Positions 60,162 to 64,000 of a stretch of DNA of 64,000 bases are shown piece by piece. A program made the position numbers and the translations under genes. Position 1 is the stretch's first letter, and each line of letters opens with the position of its first letter. A model generated the notes under the pieces. The model worked only from the letters and a program-made list of their open reading frames with translations. It did no database searches and had not been told where the DNA came from. The DNA is from Caulobacter sp. 602-1 (GTDB lineage Bacteria; Pseudomonadota; Alphaproteobacteria; Caulobacterales; Caulobacteraceae), in assembly GCF_003931565.1 (NCBI RefSeq), contig NZ_RRYI01000001.1, positions 434,001 to 498,000 of the forward strand, read 5' to 3'.

Positions 60162-61997
60162 CTACTCTTCCTTGACGCGACGCTTGCGGAACGACGGGTT
60201 CAGGATCTGCTTGCGCAGGCGGATGTTCTTCGGGGTCACCTCGACCAGCTCGTCTTCCTCGATATAGGCGATGGCCTGCTCGAGGGTCATGCGGCGCGGC
60301 GGGGTCAGGCGGATCGATTCGTCCTTGCCCGAGGCGCGGACGTTGGTCAGCTGCTTGGCCTTCATCGGGTTGACGTCGAGGTCGTCCTGACGGGCGTTCT
60401 CGCCGATGATCATGCCCAGATAGGTCTTTTCGCCGGCGCCGACGAACATCACGCCACGCTCTTCCAGGTTCCACAGCGCATAGGCCGCCGTCTCACCGTC
60501 CGAGTTGGAGATCAGCACGCCCTTGCGCTGCTGGTCGATCGCGCCCTTGTAGGGCTCATAGTGGCTGAACACGCGGTTCAGCACGCCCGAACCGCGCGTG
60601 TCGGTCAGGAACTCGCCCTGATAGCCGATCAGCGAGCGCGACGGAGCGACCAGCTGGATACGGGTCTTGCCCGCGCCCGACGGGCCCATGTCCTTCAACT
60701 CGGCCTTCCGCAGCGACAGCTTCTCGATGACGATGCCCGAGAACTCGTCGTCGACGTCGATCATGACGTCTTCCATCGGCTCCAGGCGCTTGCCGGTTTC
60801 CGGATCGGTCTGGAACACGACGCGCGGACGGCTGATCGACACCTCGAAGCCTTCGCGGCGCATGTTCTCGATCAGAACGCCCAGCTGCAGTTCGCCGCGA
60901 CCGGCGACTTCATAGGCGTCGCCCTCGGCGGTCTCGGTGACCTTGATGGCCACGTTCGATTCGGCTTCCTTCAGCAGGCGATCGCGGATGACGCGGCTTT
61001 GCACCTTGTCGCCTTCGCGGCCGGCCAGCGGGCTGTCGTTGACCGAGACGGTCATCGAGATGGTCGGCGGATCGATCGGCTGGGCCGGCAGGGCCTCGGT
61101 GACTTCCAGGGCGCACAGGGTGTCGGCGACGGTGGCCTTGGACATGCCGGCGATGGCGACGATGTCGCCGGCCTCGGCGCCTTCATCGACCGGCGAACGC
61201 TTCAGACCGCGGAACGCCAGCACCTTGGTGATGCGACCGCGCTCGATTTCCTTGCCGTTGCGGTCCAGGGCCTTGATGGCCATGCCCGGGACGGCCTTGC
61301 CGCTCTCGATGCGGCCGGTCAGCAGGCGGCCCAGGAACGGGTCGCTTTCGATCAGCACGTTCAGGATCTGGAACGGCTCGTCCTTCTTGGCGATCTGCTT
61401 CGGCTCCGGCACGTGGCGGACGATCAGGTCAAACAGCGGGGCCAGGTTGTCGTTGGGCACGTTCATGTCGAGCGTGGCCCAGCCGGCGCGGCCCGAGGCG
61501 TAGATGTGCGGGAAGTCCAGCTGCTCGTCCGTGGCGCCGATGGCGGCGAACAGGTCGAAGGCGGCGTTGTGGACGCGATCGGGATCGGCGTGGGCGCGGT
61601 CGACCTTGTTGATGCAGAGGATCGGCTTCAGGCCCATCTTCAGCGCCTTGGTCAGCACGAACTTGGTCTGCGGCATGACGCCTTCTTCGGCGTCGACCAG
61701 CAGGACGCAGCCGTCCACCATGCCGAGGATGCGCTCGACTTCACCGCCGAAGTCGGCGTGGCCGGGCGTGTCGATGATGTTGATGCGGGTTTCGCCCGCT
61801 TCACCGTTCCACAGCACGCTGGTGCACTTGGCCAGAATGGTGATGCCGCGCTCACGCTCCTGGTCATTGGAGTCCATGGCGCGCTCGGTGGTGGCTTCAT
61901 TGGCGCGGAAGACGCCCGACTGGGCCAGCAGCTGGTCGACGAGGGTGGTCTTGCCATGATCGACGTGCGCGATGATGGCGATATTTCGCATGGACAT
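60162..61997 (-). CDS. typA: TypA/BipA ribosome-associated GTPase
   Basis: 611 residues. G1 A-H-V-D-H-G-K-T near residues 10-17, G2 R-G-I-T-I near 48, G3 D-T-P-G-H-A-D-F near 78, G4 N-K-V-D near 132. The EF-G-like domains and the TypA C-terminal domain follow. It assists ribosome biogenesis under stress or cold. The start may be ATG at 61997 or 61991. Strong terminator downstream; an orphan sRNA-like transcript starts 350 bp upstream, divergently. Confidence 0.95.
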   Translation of the reverse strand: MSMRNIAIIAHVDHGKTTLVDQLLAQSGVFRANEATTERAMDSNDQERERGITILAKCTSVLWNGEAGETRINIIDTPGHADFGGEVERILGMVDGCVLLVDAEEGVMPQTKFVLTKALKMGLKPILCINKVDRAHADPDRVHNAAFDLFAAIGATDEQLDFPHIYASGRAGWATLDMNVPNDNLAPLFDLIVRHVPEPKQIAKKDEPFQILNVLIESDPFLGRLLTGRIESGKAVPGMAIKALDRNGKEIERGRITKVLAFRGLKRSPVDEGAEAGDIVAIAGMSKATVADTLCALEVTEALPAQPIDPPTISMTVSVNDSPLAGREGDKVQSRVIRDRLLKEAESNVAIKVTETAEGDAYEVAGRGELQLGVLIENMRREGFEVSISRPRVVFQTDPETGKRLEPMEDVMIDVDDEFSGIVIEKLSLRKAELKDMGPSGAGKTRIQLVAPSRSLIGYQGEFLTDTRGSGVLNRVFSHYEPYKGAIDQQRKGVLISNSDGETAAYALWNLEERGVMFVGAGEKTYLGMIIGENARQDDLDVNPMKAKQLTNVRASGKDESIRLTPPRRMTLEQAIAYIEEDELVEVTPKNIRLRKQILNPSFRKRRVKEE

Positions 61998-62318
61998 GGG
62001 AGCGGACGGACTTTCGGGAGGAATAGGAGATGACGCTGTGCGCGTCAGGCGCGCGGCTTTTACGCGACTGCGTCCGATTTATCCACCCCTGACGCTCGGA
62101 AAGACTTGTCGCAGGTAACCGGTGTCATTCGCAAAGCCTTATGAGCCTTGGGTTTGCGAGGTGTTCTCACTGGAGACCGTTTCAAACGCAACAAATTGTG
62201 CGCTGCAACATGCCTAAATTTAATGCACTTCCGAGTAGCGCTGTTCTGTGATCCTTACCCCACAACGGGTTGCGCGATACTCCTGTCAAAAAATCGACAT
62301 TAACAGCGACTTTTTCAC
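61998..62318. other. Noncoding region upstream of typA
   Basis: No ORF or RNA is supported here. It probably holds the typA promoter, though no clean -35/-10 pair was found on the minus strand. A seven-base inverted repeat TCGCAAA/TTTGCGA with a 17-base loop is near 62132-62162. It is distinctly more AT-rich towards 62200-62340. Confidence 0.5.
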
Positions 62319-62347
62319 TTGCCTGTTTTTGCGCCGCACCCTATAAA
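62319..62347 (+). promoter_or_regulatory. Sigma-70-type promoter for the sRNA
   Basis: -35 TTGCCT (62319-62324), a spacer of exactly 17 bases, and -10 TATAAA (62342-62347). The predicted start is at about 62354. No gene other than the short RNA lies downstream on this strand before the terminator. Confidence 0.7.
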
Positions 62348-62353
62348 CATTCC

Positions 62354-62437
62354 TGTGAGGCGGCGCTGCCGCTTCTGCCCTTCCTGGGCGTTTCCTCCCT
62401 AATGAACTGGCCCGGCGGTTTCGCCGGGCTTTTTTTT
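62354..62437 (+). ncRNA. mmgR: mmgR/suhB-like (alpha-r8) small RNA
   Basis: About 84 nt between a good promoter and a terminator. It contains UUUCCUCCCU (62391-62400), the ten-base stretch that I recall as strictly conserved in the alphaproteobacterial mmgR/suhB (alpha-r8) RNAs, and ends in a strong hairpin. No coding sequence of note fits inside. The region C-C-U-C-C-C could pair with SD sequences of targets. In Sinorhizobium, MmgR limits PHB accumulation. Family assignment rests on the ten-base core, size and layout. Confidence 0.75.
62410..62437 (+). terminator. Intrinsic terminator of the sRNA
   Basis: Perfect eight-base stem GCCCGGCG/CGCCGGGC with loop GTTT, followed by eight T. Confidence 0.95.
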
Positions 62438-62527
62438 GGTCCGGGCGGCCACGGGCGTCATTGATCCATGACAAGGCGCGTCGGGAGGCGGGCTCGGACC
62501 CAATTCTGGCGCGGGGGCCTTCTCGCC

Positions 62528-63419
62528 CTAACGCAGTTCCGCGAGATCCAGCGCCGCCAACACCCTGGTCAGCGACGCGGCGTCGGCCGTGAGTCGCGCC
62601 AGGCCTTCGGTCGGTTCGCGCGTGGTCTCGTTCATGTAGAGCGCGCGGTTGATCTCGATCTGCAGGGCGTGAGTGCGCCGGGCCGGGCGGCCGTAGTGCT
62701 CGGTGGTGTAACCGCCGGCATAGGGAGCGTTGCGGACGACGCGATAGCCCAGGGTTTCCAGTTCGCGCTCGACCAGACCCGTCAGCTTGGGGGAGCAGGC
62801 CGCGCCGAAGCGGTCGCCCAGCACGATGTCGCACGGACCGCCGTTTCGGGCGCGCTGGCCGTGCGCGGCGGCCGCCGGCATCGAATGCCAGTCGATCAGA
62901 ATCGCCGCCCCATGCGCGGCGCGCGCCGCCGCCAGTTGGCGGTCCAGCGCGTCGTGATAGGGGCGGTGGGTCAGTTCCACCCGCGCCCTGGCCTCGGCGA
63001 AGGTCAGCTTGCGCGCGTAGATCGGCCGCCCCTCGCCGGCGATGCGGGGAATCGTGCCCAGCCCCGCCGCCACCCGGGCCGAGCGGCCGTGGGCGTAGTC
63101 GGGCAGGGTCTCGGCGAACATCGAGGGATCCAGCTCCCACGGCTCGCGATTGAGATCGACATAGGCGCGGGCGAGGCGGGCGCGGATGACGCTGGCCCCC
63201 AGGGCCGGCGCGCCAGCGATGATCTGGTCGACGAAGGCGTCCTCCGAGGCGCGCAGCGTCTCGACCGGCAGGCGCGCGGCGGCGATCATGTCTTCCGGAT
63301 AGATCCCGCCCGAATGGGGCGAAGCGAACACCAGGGCCGTGGGCGGGGGGATTCCGGCTCGCGCGGCGCGCGTCACTTCGAACGCCGGGCCGCCGAACGT
63401 CTCCAGCGGCGCGGTCATC
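62528..63419 (-). CDS. N-formylglutamate amidohydrolase-family protein
   Basis: 296 residues. F-A-S-P-H-S-G-G-I-Y-P near residue 31, D-L-N-R near 90, and D-W-H-S-M-P near 190 fit the zinc-binding FGase family. It may hydrolyse N-formylglutamate (histidine degradation) or related N-acyl substrates. I start at the ATG 63419, with AAGGAC upstream; ATG at 63469 or longer forms are possible. Divergent from cpdR. Confidence 0.85.
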
Positions 63420-63625
63420 TCCCCGTCCTTTGGGGCGTTGTCTGCCGAGAGGGGCCGCCAAGCGCTCATCCGGGCATCATCGAAGCCCGACCGCGCCGGG
63501 TCAAACGACAAACAGCGCGATAGCGGTTCGTCCACAGCCCGCGACACTTAGGTTCATCCCCGATTTACGCTCATCGCGCTAAGGTGACTGTCTCCGATCG
63601 ACGACTTTCCCTGGAACGTGACCTC

Positions 63626-63982
63626 ATGGCCCGCATCCTTCTCGCCGAAGACGATGATTCCCTCCGCGGCTTCCTGGCGCGGGCGCTGGAACGCGCCGGC
63701 TTCGAAGTCCAGGCCTGCGCGGATGGCGAGGAAGCCGTCCAGCACCTGGAACATCCTTGGGATCTGCTGCTGACCGACATCGTCATGCCGGGCATGGACG
63801 GCATCGAGGTGGCCCGCCAGGCCGCCGCCCGCGACCCCAGCCTGCGGATCATGTTCATCACCGGCTTCGCCGCCGTCGCCCTCTCGGCCCAGGACCGCGC
63901 GCCGGCGGGCGCCAAGGTGCTGTCCAAGCCCGTCCACCTGCGCGACCTGGTCGCCGAGGTGGAAAAGATGATGGCCGCCTAA
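63626..63982 (+). CDS. cpdR: CpdR, single-domain response regulator
   Basis: 118 residues, one receiver domain. Acidic pocket E-D-D at 8-10, phospho-acceptor Asp51 in L-L-L-T-D-I-V-M-P-G-M-D-G, Thr/Gly in F-I-T-G-F and Lys in L-S-K-P-V-H-L. In Caulobacter CpdR, unphosphorylated, recruits ClpXP to the pole and supports degradation of CtrA and PdeA; CckA-ChpT phosphorylates it. The ATG at 63626 gives the known 118-residue length. Confidence 0.95.
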   Translation: MARILLAEDDDSLRGFLARALERAGFEVQACADGEEAVQHLEHPWDLLLTDIVMPGMDGIEVARQAAARDPSLRIMFITGFAAVALSAQDRAPAGAKVLSKPVHLRDLVAEVEKMMAA

Positions 63983-64000
63983 AAAGTTGCCCTAAAAAGT

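Noticed and set aside
60561..62033. 490-codon open frame opposite typA
   Set aside because: TypA on the other strand is certain; the frame results from GC-rich third positions.
62270..62464. 64-codon ORF across the sRNA and its terminator
   Set aside because: It reads through a strong hairpin and T-tract and has no family similarity; an RNA explains the region better.

Overview
The window comes from a GC-rich alphaproteobacterium, almost certainly a Caulobacter. It carries tipF next to feoAB, a 118-residue CpdR with its phospho-acceptor at Asp51, ethylmalonyl-CoA pathway genes and compact gene packing with many GTG/TTG starts. It resembles, from memory, the tipF-to-cpdR part of the C. crescentus chromosome. 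No rRNA, tRNA, IS element, CRISPR array or integrase was seen.

Layout. 0-4.8 kb: truncated MaoC dehydratase, HAD phosphatase and Asp/Asn beta-hydroxylase, divergent from a sulfotransferase and NnrU; then an alkylation-repair pair (an Ada protein without its AraC domain, overlapping a 2OG-Fe oxygenase). 4.8-9.7 kb: tipF, feoA-feoB behind a candidate Fur box, an AraC regulator. 9.9-15.3 kb: 3-hydroxybutyryl-CoA dehydrogenase and an EF-P modification set (epmB, epmA, efp) with a polytopic membrane protein inside it. 15.3-19.3 kb: a 1340-residue, cysteine-free protein made wholly of about 160 imperfect eight-residue repeats. 19.4-25 kb: LysR/epimerase pair, hybrid histidine kinase, etfBA. 25-28.7 kb: small membrane proteins, cobalamin adenosyltransferase, two TetR regulators. 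28.7-34.5 kb: a TonB-dependent receptor divergent from a BlaI/BlaR1-like pair, with two BlaI-type operators between them, and a serine hydrolase of beta-lactamase fold.

34.5-47 kb is acyl-CoA and detoxification metabolism: acyl-CoA dehydrogenase, GSTs, Rieske oxygenase, M20 peptidase, then crotonyl-CoA carboxylase/reductase (ccr), enoyl-CoA hydratase, an Ltp-domain membrane protein and ethylmalonyl-CoA mutase (ecm). Ccr and Ecm are the signature enzymes of the ethylmalonyl-CoA pathway; the adenosyltransferase can supply the Ecm cofactor, and ETF takes electrons from acyl-CoA dehydrogenases. Short palindromes recur in front of these genes. 47-57 kb: a HepT/MntA toxin-antitoxin locus whose antitoxin gene is frameshifted at a GGCGA repeat, MFS transporter, extensin-like protein, SRPBCC protein, alpha/beta hydrolase, SDR, a second hybrid kinase, aminotransferase. 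57-64 kb: GlsB-type protein, GGDEF-EAL protein, typA, an orphan promoter-terminator unit that looks like an mmgR/suhB-family sRNA, N-formylglutamate amidohydrolase and cpdR.

Most promising for new biology: the octapeptide-repeat protein, the repeat-broken mntA, the BlaI/BlaR1-TonB receptor module, the Ltp-domain protein, the SD-sequestering hairpin of ada, and the shared operators of acyl-CoA genes.
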